Both the position numbers and the translations under genes were made by a program. From NCBI GenBank assembly GCA_000158135.1, contig DS999531.1, positions 270,519-334,518 of the forward strand: a stretch of 64,000 nucleotides of DNA. Direction: 5' to 3'. Positions 6,861 to 18,833 of the stretch are shown piece after piece (position 1 is the first letter of the stretch; each line of letters starts with the position of its first letter). The DNA comes from Rhodobacteraceae bacterium KLH11 (GTDB lineage: Bacteria > Pseudomonadota > Alphaproteobacteria > Rhodobacterales > Rhodobacteraceae). The notes beneath the pieces were generated by a model. That model was not told the origin of the DNA, did no database searches, and saw nothing but the letters and a program-made list of their open reading frames with translations.

Positions 6861-9129
6861 GTGTCAGCAATTCCCATACCTTGTGAGGTGTGAAAGGCAT
6901 ATCCGCCTGCCGCACCCCGTGATCCCAGAGCGCATCCTGAACCGCGTTTGCCACCGCCGCCAGCGCGCCCACAGTGCCTGCCTCGCCACAGCCTTTCATC
7001 CCCATCGGGTTGGCGGTTGACGGAACCGGCGCCGAGGTAAACTTAATCATGGGTATCCCGGCGGCGCGGGGCAAGGCATAGTCCATGAACGAAGCCGTGA
7101 GCAGTTGCCCCTCGGCATCATGCACAACATGTTCGTTCAGCGCCTGACCGATGCCCTGCACCACCCCGCCATGCACCTGCCCTTCGGCCAGCATCGGGTT
7201 GATAAGGTTACCCAAATCATCAACCACAGTGTAGCGATCAACCCATGTTTCGCCGGTGTAAGAATCGATAACGATTTCGGCAACATGTGCGCCATTTGGA
7301 AAGCTGCGCGCCTCAAGCGTGGCGCGCGCCTCGTGCCGCAGCAGATCGGTACGACCATCCGCGCGGGCCATCCCGGCCGCCTCGGTCAGCGTGGGGGTCA
7401 GGTTCGATCCCGGCGCGCGGAAGGTTTCATGGTCAAAATTCACATCGCTTTCCTCGACCCCCATCTTATCTGCAAGATAGGGCGTGAATGCGGCGATCAT
7501 CGCATCGACCGTCACCAGCGTAGCGTTGCTTTGCGTCGTGACCGAGCGTGACCCGCCGGTTCCGCCGCCTTGTGCCAGACGGTCCGTATCACCCTGCACC
7601 ACAGTGATCAGATGCGCCGGAATGCCCGTCTGATCCGACAGGAACTGGGCATAAACCGTTTCATGCCCTTGCCCGTTTGACTGGGTGCCGACATAGAGGT
7701 TCACTGTACCATCCTCGCAAAACTCGACCTTCGCGCCCTCAGAAGGGTCGCCCAGAATACTTTCGATATAGTAACAAAGCCCCTGCCCCCGGATCAGGCC
7801 GTCTTCGGCATCCTTGGCTTTGCGGGCCTCAAAACCCTTGGTCTGTTCGGCGGCGCGGTGCAGCACCATGTCGAAATCACCCACATCGTAGGTTTCACCG
7901 GTTGCTGCCTTGTAGGGGAACGCCTCGGGCCGGATGAAATTCTTGCGCCGCAGCTCCCACGGATCAATCCCCAGTTCGCGCGCGGCGCGGTCCATGACGC
8001 GTTCGAGGACGTATATCGCCTCGGGTCGTCCTGCCCCGCGATAGGCGTCGACCTGCGTGGTGTTGGTATAGAACCCCTCGACCCGTAAATAGGTGGTTTG
8101 CACATCGTAAACCCCCATCAGGACGCGGCTGAACAGCTGGGTCTGGATGGCCTGCCCGAAATGGCTGTTATAGGCGCCAAGGTTGATCTTGCTGTGCACC
8201 CGGTAAGCGGTGATCTTATGATCAGCGTCAAAGGCCAGTTCCGCCAGTGAGGTCAGGTCGCGACCGTGCTGATCGGACAGCATCGCCTCGGACCGGTCCG
8301 ACATCCAGTGCACGGGCTGGCCCAATTTCATCGCGACGGCAGCAACCACAAAATACTCGGGATACGGCATGCCTTTCATTCCAAAGCCACCGCCAACATC
8401 CGGCGTTGTGACGCGGATTGCGTCAGGCTCCAGTTTCAGCTTCTGCGCCAGCTGCGCCTTCATCCCCCAGACGCCCTGCCCGCCATAAGACAGATGCAGC
8501 CGACCCGCTGCCCAGTCTGCCTGACACCCGCGCGGCTCGATCGAGCTTGCGATGACACGGTTGTCATGGACATTCAGGGCGACCGTATGCGCGGCGGTAT
8601 CAAAGGCGGCCTTTGTGGCCTGCTCATCCCCCAGCCCCCAATCGAAGGCACGATTGTCAGGGGCCTGAGGGTGCAGAGGTTCCCCGCCTGCGGCAACAGC
8701 GGTCTTGGCTGGCAGGTCCTCTGTCTCGAACCCGATCAGTTCCACCGCATCGCGCGCCTGCAGTCGGGTATCAGCGATGACAATCGCGACGGGTTCGCCC
8801 ACGAAACGCACGCGATCCCTGGCCAGCATATGCCGTTCAGAGGCCGCGCCCTTTGTCCCGTCGCGGTTGGCCACGATCGTGGCGTCCATCACCGTGTCGA
8901 TCCCGGTGGCCTGCAGATCCTCAAACGTCATCACAAGGCGCACGCCTTCGGCCGCGCGGGCCACGTCAAGATCGAGCGCCGTTATCCGCCCATGGGCCAC
9001 CGGGCTGCGCAGGAAAGCCGCGAACAGGGCGTTTTCCGGCACTTCGTCATCCATGTACTGCCCTTGCCCTGTCAGAAACCGCTGATCCTCGGTCCGTTTC
9101 ACGGGTTGGCTTTTACCGAACTTTTCCAT
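6838..9129 (-). CDS. Form-II CoxL-like molybdopterin-binding dehydrogenase subunit
   Basis: A 763-residue large subunit of the xanthine dehydrogenase/CO dehydrogenase family, which oxidises an aldehyde, purine or related substrate at a Mo-cytosine-dinucleotide centre. The loop AYRGAGR at residues 362-368 is the form-II signature rather than AYRCSFR of true aerobic CO dehydrogenase. GGGFGMKG (near 247) and GCGEAG with the probable catalytic Glu716 are intact, and the C-terminal NPMGMKGCGEAG block is normal. The FeS (small) and FAD (medium) subunit genes that usually sit next to it are absent here. The start at 9129 gives the typical KSQPVKRTEDQRFLTG head. Physiological substrate is unknown. 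Confidence 0.88.
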   Translation of the reverse strand: MEKFGKSQPVKRTEDQRFLTGQGQYMDDEVPENALFAAFLRSPVAHGRITALDLDVARAAEGVRLVMTFEDLQATGIDTVMDATIVANRDGTKGAASERHMLARDRVRFVGEPVAIVIADTRLQARDAVELIGFETEDLPAKTAVAAGGEPLHPQAPDNRAFDWGLGDEQATKAAFDTAAHTVALNVHDNRVIASSIEPRGCQADWAAGRLHLSYGGQGVWGMKAQLAQKLKLEPDAIRVTTPDVGGGFGMKGMPYPEYFVVAAVAMKLGQPVHWMSDRSEAMLSDQHGRDLTSLAELAFDADHKITAYRVHSKINLGAYNSHFGQAIQTQLFSRVLMGVYDVQTTYLRVEGFYTNTTQVDAYRGAGRPEAIYVLERVMDRAARELGIDPWELRRKNFIRPEAFPYKAATGETYDVGDFDMVLHRAAEQTKGFEARKAKDAEDGLIRGQGLCYYIESILGDPSEGAKVEFCEDGTVNLYVGTQSNGQGHETVYAQFLSDQTGIPAHLITVVQGDTDRLAQGGGTGGSRSVTTQSNATLVTVDAMIAAFTPYLADKMGVEESDVNFDHETFRAPGSNLTPTLTEAAGMARADGRTDLLRHEARATLEARSFPNGAHVAEIVIDSYTGETWVDRYTVVDDLGNLINPMLAEGQVHGGVVQGIGQALNEHVVHDAEGQLLTASFMDYALPRAAGIPMIKFTSAPVPSTANPMGMKGCGEAGTVGALAAVANAVQDALWDHGVRQADMPFTPHKVWELLTHGSVAAE

Positions 9130-9268
9130 GGGGTCATCCTGTGCCTGTATCAGAGGGCGACAGTAGTTCGAACCTTCTCGAAGTCCAGAGCGCGCAGACC
9201 CTTCCCCTTTGGTAGCCCTTACGATATTGCAGGCGCTGACCCGAGATTGATGACGCAGGACGCACCCC

Positions 9269-12334
<3,066 letters not shown>

Positions 12335-12337
<3 letters not shown>

Positions 12338-12360
12338 TCTTCATCTTTTCCCAAATACTC
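12335..12360 (+). repeat. 26-bp stop-codon repeat, copy at valS 3' end
   Basis: Begins with the valS stop TGA and is identical over 26 bases to the argD copy (16-41, minus strand). Both are in the same orientation relative to their gene. Confidence 0.8.
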
Positions 12361-12368
12361 AAATCCCG

Positions 12369-12400
12369 AAACCCGCCGCCACCCCGGCGGGTTTTCTCTT
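12369..12400 (+). terminator. Rho-independent terminator of valS
   Basis: ACCCGCCG (12371-12378) pairs with CGGCGGGT (12385-12392) around CCACCC, followed by TTTCTCTTT. Confidence 0.85.
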
Positions 12401-12475
12401 TATACTGACGGTTCTGACCTTGTTTGCAAAGGCTTGCACCTGTTAGCAAGTTCGGGAAACAACTCCGAGACTGTG

Positions 12476-13639
12476 ATGGCGTGTGCCTTTCCCCCGATGC
12501 AAACAGTATCCACTGGTCTTGTTGTGGCTGTCGTCGGGTTCTTCAGCTCATTCCCGATCGTGCTGCAGGGGTTGAATGCAATGGGGGCCACGGCACCGGA
12601 ATCTGCATCGGGGCTGATGATGGCGGCCATTGCGATGGGTCTGGCCGCGATCGGGCTCAGCTTCTGGTACAAGCAACCGATCAGCGTGGCATGGTCGACG
12701 CCCGGCGTGGCGCTGCTGGCCGTCTCGGCCGCCCCTGCCGAGGGGTTCTCGGGCGCTATAGGTGCGTTTCTGTGTGCCGGGGCGCTGACAGTTGTGGCCG
12801 GGCTGTGGCGACCGCTTGGGCGGCTGGCGGCGGCGATTCCCACATCGCTGGCGCAGGCGATGCTGGGCGGTGTTTTGCTGCCCTTGTGTATCGTACCGTT
12901 CAAAGCCGCTGCCGAGCTGCCATGGCAAGCCTTGCCAGTGATCCTGACCTGGTTCATTGCCGGGCGGGTCAACCGGTTGATTGCCGTCCCGGCAGCTGTG
13001 GTCGCCGCAGCCATCATAGTCGTCCTGAATGCCGGAGACAGCTCGCTGAGACCCGAGCAGCTGGTCGCAGCTCCGGTCTGGACAATGCCCAGCTTCTCGC
13101 TGGCCTCAGCCATTGGGATCGGCCTGCCGCTGTTCATCGTCACGATGGCCACGCAGAACATCCCCGGCATCGCCGTGATGCGCAGCTTTGGCTATACGCC
13201 CAAAGCGGGCAAGCTGTTTTCAGCAGTTGGCGGCGCAAGCCTTTTGTCGGCCTCGTTCGGCGCTCCGGCAACCTGTCTTGCGGCAATCACCGCGGCGATG
13301 TGTTCAAACGAAGACAGCCATCCCGACCCGGCGCTGCGCTATTGGTCAGCAATCATGGGCGGCGTGTTCTATTGCCTGTTCGGCATATTCGCCATCGCAA
13401 TCACCAGCTTTGCCGCCCATGCTGATCCGCGATTGATGGGAACGCTGGCTGGCGTCGCCCTCATTGGGGTGATGTCAAACGCCACATTTGCCGCACTGGA
13501 GGTCCCCGAAGAACGAGAGGCCGCGGTGCTGACCTTCGCCATCACCGCCTCGGGCATTACTGCATTTGGGCTGGGGGCCGCCGTCTGGGGGCTGGCGGTG
13601 GGCGGGCTTGTTTACATCCTGGGCAAAGGTTTGCGTTGA
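12476..13639 (+). CDS. BenE-family benzoate/H+ symporter-like permease
   Basis: About 387 residues with ten to twelve membrane helices, matching the BenE family: VSTGLVVAVVGFFSSFPIVLQGL at the start, SVAWSTPGVALL, MATQNIPGIAVMRSFGY and the FGAPATCLAAITAAMC helix break are family hallmarks. BenE proteins are annotated as benzoate/H+ symporters, but no aromatic-degradation genes are nearby, so the substrate is open. Start choice is uncertain: ATG 12476 has a weak upstream GAG, ATG 12497 would be closer to the usual family N-terminus, and a TTG at 12434 has no spacing for a ribosome site. Confidence 0.85.
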   Translation: MACAFPPMQTVSTGLVVAVVGFFSSFPIVLQGLNAMGATAPESASGLMMAAIAMGLAAIGLSFWYKQPISVAWSTPGVALLAVSAAPAEGFSGAIGAFLCAGALTVVAGLWRPLGRLAAAIPTSLAQAMLGGVLLPLCIVPFKAAAELPWQALPVILTWFIAGRVNRLIAVPAAVVAAAIIVVLNAGDSSLRPEQLVAAPVWTMPSFSLASAIGIGLPLFIVTMATQNIPGIAVMRSFGYTPKAGKLFSAVGGASLLSASFGAPATCLAAITAAMCSNEDSHPDPALRYWSAIMGGVFYCLFGIFAIAITSFAAHADPRLMGTLAGVALIGVMSNATFAALEVPEEREAAVLTFAITASGITAFGLGAAVWGLAVGGLVYILGKGLR

Positions 13640-13678
13640 ACGCTTTCACGCGATGTGCTGATAGCCTATGCTTGATCT

Positions 13679-14011
13679 GTGCTGAGATCATTTGGAAAAC
13701 TGGTTGAACGCCAGATCAGGAAAGCGCAGGCCGAAGGTCAGCTGGAAGGGCTGGAGGGCGAAGGCCACCCCCTGCCCAACCGCTCATCCGAGGCGCAAAG
13801 CGATCCGGCTATCGCAGCCGGTCACCGGATCATGGCGCAGGCCGGGGTTCTGCCTGAAGAATTTGATATCAAGAAACAACTTGATGCAGCCTGCAAGGTC
13901 TATGCCACCCTGGCCGACCCCGAGGATCGCAAGGGGGCGATGGCGGAAATCGCTGAGCTTGAGATGCGGTACAACATGGCCCGCGATGCGCGGCGGGCAT
14001 TCATGCGCTAG
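13679..14011 (+). CDS. DUF1992 (DnaJ-homologue C28-like) protein
   Basis: A 110-residue soluble protein matching DUF1992: FGKLVERQIRKAQAEGQLEGLEGEGHPLP, then DIKKQLDAACKVYATL and a C-terminal helix. The family is found in many bacteria and in eukaryotic DNAJC28 but has no firm function. Starts with GTG. Its last four bases overlap the end of the convergent VOC gene. Confidence 0.85.
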   Translation: MLRSFGKLVERQIRKAQAEGQLEGLEGEGHPLPNRSSEAQSDPAIAAGHRIMAQAGVLPEEFDIKKQLDAACKVYATLADPEDRKGAMAEIAELEMRYNMARDARRAFMR

Positions 14012-14379
14012 CGTAAATCAGCGAAGGCCCGGCTGGAGACGGAAATCGAATTCTTTGACGGGTCTTTCGCGTTCGCGAACTCATATCCGCTGGCCTGATG
14101 AATGGTGCCAAAGTTCAGTCCATTTTCGCGGGCGCGTTCACAGAAAGCCCGGACATCTGCAACATCAAAGACTAACTTGATCGCCGCCTGTCCTTCTCGG
14201 GCGGATTTGGCTGCCGGATGCAGCAACAGGCGCAAACCGTCCTCGGGCGGAACAAGCTCAACAATTCGATCACCGGCGGCGCGTCGGGCCACATACCCGA
14301 AATGAGTTTCATAAAAGCGCACCATCTCGTCGATGCGCTTGGTATAGAGGATGATCCGCGTGATCACAGCCGGTGTCAT
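14008..14379 (-). CDS. VOC/glyoxalase-like protein
   Basis: A single 123-residue VOC domain (vicinal oxygen chelate fold). It starts VITRIILYTKRIDEMVRFYETHFGY, the classic first beta-alpha-beta unit, and has VFDVADVRAFCERARENGL in the second half. Enzymes of this fold include glyoxalases, dioxygenases and resistance proteins; the substrate cannot be inferred. Its ATG overlaps the stop codon of the upstream crotonase gene by four bases (ATGA), so the two are translated together. Confidence 0.75.
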   Translation of the reverse strand: MTPAVITRIILYTKRIDEMVRFYETHFGYVARRAAGDRIVELVPPEDGLRLLLHPAAKSAREGQAAIKLVFDVADVRAFCERARENGLNFGTIHQASGYEFANAKDPSKNSISVSSRAFADLR

Positions 14380-15158
14380 TTGAACTCGGGCTTGCGGCCC
14401 TGCATCTGGGCCATCACCACCTCCATCTGATCCGGTTTGCCAATCAACGCCACCTGTTCGGCCGATTCCTCCGATAACACATCGGCGCGCGATTTGCTTT
14501 CGGCAACATCGATCAGGCGTTTGGCGGCGCGGATGGCTGAGGGGCTCTTGCCCGCAATATCTTCGGCCAGCGCCAGCGCCTCGGTCAGCGGATCATCCGA
14601 GACCTTGGTGACCAGCCCCCATTCTACCGCCTGCAGCGCTCCGATAGGCCGCGCCGTGTAGGTCAGCAGGCGCAGCACGTCCGAGCGCACCAGACGGGGC
14701 AACAAAACCATGCCGCCCATATCAGGGATGATGCCCCATTTCATCTCCATCACGGCCAGTTTGCTTTCAGGATGCGCGATGCGGATATCGGCACCCAGCG
14801 CGATTTGCAGGCCTCCACCATAGGCCACACCCTGTATAGCGCAGATCACCGGGACAGGCACGCGCCGCCAAACCAACGCAAGCTCCTGCATTTCATTGGC
14901 ATCCTCGTGGCTGCGGGTCATCAGCCATTCGGTCGGGTCTTTTTGAGCCATCGACGCAAAGCTCGCCATGTCGAGCCCGGCGCAGAAGCTTTTGCCCGCA
15001 CCCGACAGGATCACGGCACGAGCGTCCGAGGCGGCGACCTCCTGCCCGGCGGACAGGATGGCCTTGATCATGGCATCATCCAGCGCGTTCATCTTGTCGC
15101 CGCGCGTCAACGTGACATGGGCAATGTGGTCTTTATATTCGACTGATACGCGCGCCAT
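14376..15158 (-). CDS. Crotonase-family enoyl-CoA hydratase/isomerase
   Basis: A 260-residue crotonase-fold enzyme acting on an acyl-CoA. Oxyanion-hole segments are visible at SGAGKSFCAGLDMASF and GVAYGGGLQIALGADIRIA; the second-half helix ITP-like segment reads MKWGIIPDMGGMVLLPRLV. It resembles the enoyl-CoA hydratases of beta-oxidation, but the exact acyl-CoA is unknown. The ATG at 15158 follows a perfect AGGAGG at ideal spacing, so the longer upstream start is rejected. Forms a two-gene operon with the VOC gene. Confidence 0.88.
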   Translation of the reverse strand: MARVSVEYKDHIAHVTLTRGDKMNALDDAMIKAILSAGQEVAASDARAVILSGAGKSFCAGLDMASFASMAQKDPTEWLMTRSHEDANEMQELALVWRRVPVPVICAIQGVAYGGGLQIALGADIRIAHPESKLAVMEMKWGIIPDMGGMVLLPRLVRSDVLRLLTYTARPIGALQAVEWGLVTKVSDDPLTEALALAEDIAGKSPSAIRAAKRLIDVAESKSRADVLSEESAEQVALIGKPDQMEVVMAQMQGRKPEFK

Positions 15159-15224
15159 GCGGGCCTCCTGAACCTGGTTTCCTCTGACCATGCCCCGAAA
15201 TGTCAGCGCCGCGCCACAGCGACG

Positions 15225-16295
15225 TCAGGGCATTTGCGAGACCGGCATCCGCCCGAACCATGGGGAATCGAGCGTCATCACGTAGAACTGGTCATCGACG
15301 ATCTGACCGCTGGTGGTGATGCCCAGACGCCCATCCGGGTCCTGCAGGGTGCGCAGGATGGTCCCGTCGCCATCGAACTGGACCACCATACCGCGATGGA
15401 TCGGTGCCGGGCGTACCATCGGGCCCAGCCGCCAGATGACCTTGCGCAGAAAGGGATAGGGCATCAGCTTTTCCGCGGGCACGCGCGGGCTGGCGAAAGC
15501 CATCCAATAGGTCCCGTCGCCCTGCGCCTTGAGGTTGTCCGGGTAGCCGGGCAGATTGTCCAGCAGCAGCTCGGTTTCACCCGCTTTCGGGCCGGTGAGC
15601 CAATGTTTGTGCACCCGCGCCCGACCGGTTTCGGCGATCAGCAGGAAATCTTCGCCGGGCGAAAGCGCGATCCCGTTGGTATAAACAAACCCTCCGGCAA
15701 TTTTCTCGGTTTTGCCGTCGGGCGTGTAACGGGCGACGTAGCCGGTTGGAGATTGCTCCCATATGGTCATGACCGAGGTGGGCTTGGTGCCGCCCATCGT
15801 CTCGGGGTCGAAACGATCGGAAGAGTTTGAGAAATAAACCGTGCCATCATCCGCGACATCAAGGTTATTGGCATAGATCACCGGTTCGCCGTCAATATCC
15901 GCGACCAGTGCCTCCAGCGTGCCCGGCCCGCTCCACCGCATCAGGCCACGAAAGCTGTCGGCGATATAAAGCGCGCCATCCGGCCCGGCCCGCAAGCCCA
16001 GAGGTCGCCCGCCCAGATCCTCTACCTTGATCGGCGTATCGCCGTCGATCCGGTAGAGTAGCCCCGACAGGCTGGTGGTATAGACCGCTCCACCCGGCAG
16101 CACCGCGATATCTTCGGGGCCGCTTTCACCTTCGGGCAGGTGAACCAGCTGGAGCTTGTCGAGCTCAGAGTTTTCGGCGAAATCATCGGTAAAGCCCGGC
16201 GGGATTGCGGGTTCATAGGCTACGGGGTCCACCGGGATGGGCCAGAATATCAGATATGACAGACCGATCAGAAGCAGGATCAGAAATGCGCGCAT
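15225..16295 (-). CDS. SMP-30/strictosidine-synthase-like beta-propeller protein
   Basis: A 356-residue protein with an N-terminal membrane anchor or uncleaved signal (MRAFLILLLIGLSYLIFWPI) and a six-bladed beta-propeller of the SMP-30/gluconolactonase/strictosidine synthase-like type: GPEDIAVLPGGAVYTT, GRPLGLRAGPDGALYIADS, YANNLDVADDGTVYFSNSSDRFD and NGIALSPGEDFLLIAET. Likely a periplasm-facing lactonase or esterase. A link to 6-phosphogluconolactone hydrolysis for the nearby Entner-Doudoroff genes is tempting but unlikely, since the protein is exported. The start follows GGAGG at 16295. Confidence 0.8.
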   Translation of the reverse strand: MRAFLILLLIGLSYLIFWPIPVDPVAYEPAIPPGFTDDFAENSELDKLQLVHLPEGESGPEDIAVLPGGAVYTTSLSGLLYRIDGDTPIKVEDLGGRPLGLRAGPDGALYIADSFRGLMRWSGPGTLEALVADIDGEPVIYANNLDVADDGTVYFSNSSDRFDPETMGGTKPTSVMTIWEQSPTGYVARYTPDGKTEKIAGGFVYTNGIALSPGEDFLLIAETGRARVHKHWLTGPKAGETELLLDNLPGYPDNLKAQGDGTYWMAFASPRVPAEKLMPYPFLRKVIWRLGPMVRPAPIHRGMVVQFDGDGTILRTLQDPDGRLGITTSGQIVDDQFYVMTLDSPWFGRMPVSQMP

Positions 16296-16387
16296 GAAAC
16301 CTCCAGCCTCTTTTGGTGGCAGATTGCAGGGGAAGTTGGCTTTGCGCAAGGCTTGCCCGGAGCGCGGGCTTGCGATTATCTGCGGGC

Positions 16388-17497
16388 ATGACTGGTCCTC
16401 GCTATACCCCGCTTGCGCAATCCCTGCCTGCAACCGTGCCCTTTGTGGGCCCCGAAACGCAGGAACGCCAGCGCGGCGCGCCATTTGTAGCGCGGTTAGG
16501 AGCGAATGAGAGCGTGTTTGGCCCGTCCCCGCGCGCGGTGGAGGCCATGCAGCAGGTGGCGGGTGAGTTATGGATGTATGGCGATCCGGAAAACCACGAT
16601 CTGCGCCACGCACTGGCCGCTCATCACGGTGTTGCCCCGGAACATATCGTGGTGGGCGAAGGGATCGACGGATTGCTGGGCTATCTGGTGCGATTGATGA
16701 TTGGGCCGGGCGACGCGGTGGTGACCTCGGACGGGGCCTATCCGACCTTCAACTACCACGTGGCCGGGTTCGGCGGCGTTTTGCACACCGTGCCGTATCG
16801 AGATGACCACGAGGACCCTGAGGCCCTGTTCGCCAAAGCGGCTGAGGTGGATGCAAAGCTGGTCTATCTGGCCAATCCCGACAACCCGATGGGCAGTTGG
16901 CATACCGGTGCGGATATCGTGGTCGCGCTGGACGCATTACCCGAGGGCTGCCTGCTGGTTTTGGACGAAGCCTATGTGGAATGTGCGCCGGAAGGCACCG
17001 CTGCGCCGGTTTCCGCGGATGATCCGCGCGTGATCCGGATGCGCACATTCTCGAAGGGCTACGGCATGGCCGGTGCACGGGTTGGGTATGCGATTGGTGC
17101 GCCGGATCTGATCCGGGCGTTCAACAAGGTGCGCAATCATTTCGGCATGAACCGGGCAGCACAAGCGGGCGCGCTGGCGGCGTTGCAGGATCAGGCATGG
17201 CTGGCCCATGTGCAGCAGCAAATCGTTGCGGCGCGCGCCCGTATCGGTGAGATCGCGCAGCAACATGGGCTGACCCCTCTGCCCTCGGCCACCAATTTCG
17301 TCGCAATCGATTGCAGGCGCGATGGGGCCTTTGCGAAGGCGCTTCTGGATTCGCTGGTTGCACAGGGCATCTTTGTACGGATGCCCTTTGCTGCACCACA
17401 GAACCGGTGCATCCGGGTGAGCTGTGGCGAGGTCGCTGATCTGGATGCCTTTGCTGCGGCCCTGCCCCGTGCGCTAGCGGATGCGCGCGCTGGCTGA
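16388..17497 (+). CDS. PLP aminotransferase, histidinol-phosphate aminotransferase-like
   Basis: A 369-residue fold-type I aminotransferase of the HisC-like subgroup. Seen are LGANESVFGPSPRAVEAM, the YGDPENHDLRHALA substrate loop, VVTSDGAYPTF, YLANPDNPMG, LLVLDEAYVE and TFSKGYGMAGARVGYAIG with the PLP lysine. HisC proteins share all of these, but some homologues act on other amino acids and no his genes are near, so the substrate is not settled. The ATG at 16388 gives the normal length. A composite repeat element begins 8 bases after its stop. Confidence 0.82.
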   Translation: MTGPRYTPLAQSLPATVPFVGPETQERQRGAPFVARLGANESVFGPSPRAVEAMQQVAGELWMYGDPENHDLRHALAAHHGVAPEHIVVGEGIDGLLGYLVRLMIGPGDAVVTSDGAYPTFNYHVAGFGGVLHTVPYRDDHEDPEALFAKAAEVDAKLVYLANPDNPMGSWHTGADIVVALDALPEGCLLVLDEAYVECAPEGTAAPVSADDPRVIRMRTFSKGYGMAGARVGYAIGAPDLIRAFNKVRNHFGMNRAAQAGALAALQDQAWLAHVQQQIVAARARIGEIAQQHGLTPLPSATNFVAIDCRRDGAFAKALLDSLVAQGIFVRMPFAAPQNRCIRVSCGEVADLDAFAAALPRALADARAG

Positions 17498-17505
17498 TCG
17501 GTGCA

Positions 17506-17573
17506 GGGGGGCTGTCTGCCCCCCATCGCGCCGGGGCGCGATTCCCCCCGAGGATATTTTTGGCCAGATGAAG
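17506..17573 (+). repeat. Composite 3'-end element, copy A (after hisC-like gene)
   Basis: Three modules in order: hairpin GGGGGGC/GCCCCCC (17506-17524, loop TGTCT); hairpin ATCGCGCC/GGCGCGAT (17525-17542); then TCCCCCCGA and the tail GGATATTTTTGG-CCAGATGAAG ending at 17573. Same architecture as at 30742-30802 and 40986-41045. May terminate or stabilise transcripts. Confidence 0.75.
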
Positions 17574-17591
17574 AGGCGGATCTGTGCCGGC

Positions 17592-18782
17592 TTATTGAGC
17601 GAGGATGCTGGCGGCGGCTTCCAAAGCTCCCTGACCGCGCGGGATGTCCAGGCCAGCCATGGCTGTTTCCACACCGCCCAGCATTGCCATTGTCATCTGC
17701 GCATTGACGTGACCCATGTGGCCGAGGCGGAAGCAGCCGTCCCAATCCTCCATCCCCAGACCGATGCCTAATGTGAGACCCAGGGAATGCTCAGCGTATT
17801 TGCGCAGCGGGGTGCCCCGGCCTTCAGTCAGGCGCAACGCCGTGACGGCGTGACTGCGGTGGGTCGGATCAGCGACGTTGAAATGGAGCGCACCACCCTG
17901 GGACCAGATATCGCAGGCCGCCCAGATGGCGTGGGCGAGGCGTTCGTGGCGGGCCCAGACATGTTCGATCCCCTCGGCTTGGATCAGATCCAGCGCGGCG
18001 CGCAGGCCATAGAGGTGATGTGTCGGCGCGGTGCCGTCGAAATACTGGTAGAACAGATCGGGATTGGCGCGCGGCTGCCAATCCCAGTATTGCGAGACCC
18101 GGGGCATCGCTGCGCGCTTGGCCTGTGCTTTTTCGTTGAAGAAGACAAACCCCATACCCGGCGGAGTCATCAGCCCTTTCTGACAGGCGGTGACCGTGAC
18201 ATCGACGCCCCAGGCATCCATCTCGAACCGGTCACAGCCGAGCGAGGCGATGCAATCCGCCATCAGGAGCGCCGGGTGACCCAGATCATCCAGCAAAGCC
18301 CGCAAGGCCGGGATATCGTTGCGGATCGAGCTGGAGGTGTCCACATGAACAGCAAGCAGCGCTTTGATTTTGTGGTTGATGTCGGCACTGAGCGCCGCAG
18401 CGATGCGGTCCATATCCCAGTGCGAGGACATGCCGAAATCGATCACCTCGGCCTGCGCCCCTATGCCTTCGGCCATCTCGGCCCAGCCATGGGTGAAGCG
18501 GCCCGACGCGGGGGCCAGCACGGTTTCGCCCGGGGCGATGACGTTTGAAAGCGCGGCCTCCCACGTGCCGTGACCATTGGCGATGTAGATGGCCACGTTA
18601 TGCTCGGTGCGGGCCACGCGGCACAGATCGCGGGTCAGCGCAGGCATCATCTCGATCAGCTCGCCCTCGTAGATATTGGGCGATGGGCGGTGCATGGCCT
18701 GCAGTACCGCGTCAGGCATAACCGAGGGGCCGGGGATGGCCAGATACTCGCGTCCCTGCGCGAGAGAGAGCTGATTTGTCAT
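17592..18782 (-). CDS. Alanine/serine-glyoxylate aminotransferase family protein
   Basis: A 396-residue class V PLP aminotransferase. It starts LAIPGPSVMPDAVLQAMHRPSPN, contains NGHGTWEAALSNV, LMADCIASLGCDRFEMDAWGVDV and the lysine in ACQKGLMTPPGMGFV, and a C-terminal LGIGLGMEDWDGCFRLGHMGHVN block typical of serine- or alanine-glyoxylate aminotransferases. It probably converts glyoxylate to glycine using serine or alanine, linking photorespiration-like or C1 metabolism. No serine-cycle genes accompany it. Convergent with the hisC-like gene across a composite repeat. Confidence 0.88.
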   Translation of the reverse strand: MTNQLSLAQGREYLAIPGPSVMPDAVLQAMHRPSPNIYEGELIEMMPALTRDLCRVARTEHNVAIYIANGHGTWEAALSNVIAPGETVLAPASGRFTHGWAEMAEGIGAQAEVIDFGMSSHWDMDRIAAALSADINHKIKALLAVHVDTSSSIRNDIPALRALLDDLGHPALLMADCIASLGCDRFEMDAWGVDVTVTACQKGLMTPPGMGFVFFNEKAQAKRAAMPRVSQYWDWQPRANPDLFYQYFDGTAPTHHLYGLRAALDLIQAEGIEHVWARHERLAHAIWAACDIWSQGGALHFNVADPTHRSHAVTALRLTEGRGTPLRKYAEHSLGLTLGIGLGMEDWDGCFRLGHMGHVNAQMTMAMLGGVETAMAGLDIPRGQGALEAAASILAQ

Positions 18783-18833
18783 GAGGGCAACCTGTTTGAA
18801 TTGAGGCTTACCCTAGCGCGTCGCCCTGCAACG

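Noticed and set aside
5892..6893. Plus-strand frame opposite the DUF2235 gene
   Set aside because: Antisense shadow; the DUF2235 motifs are on the minus strand.
15225..16295. SMP-30-like protein as the missing 6-phosphogluconolactonase
   Set aside because: It carries an N-terminal membrane/export segment, while the lactone is cytoplasmic; also separated from the zwf operon by three genes.
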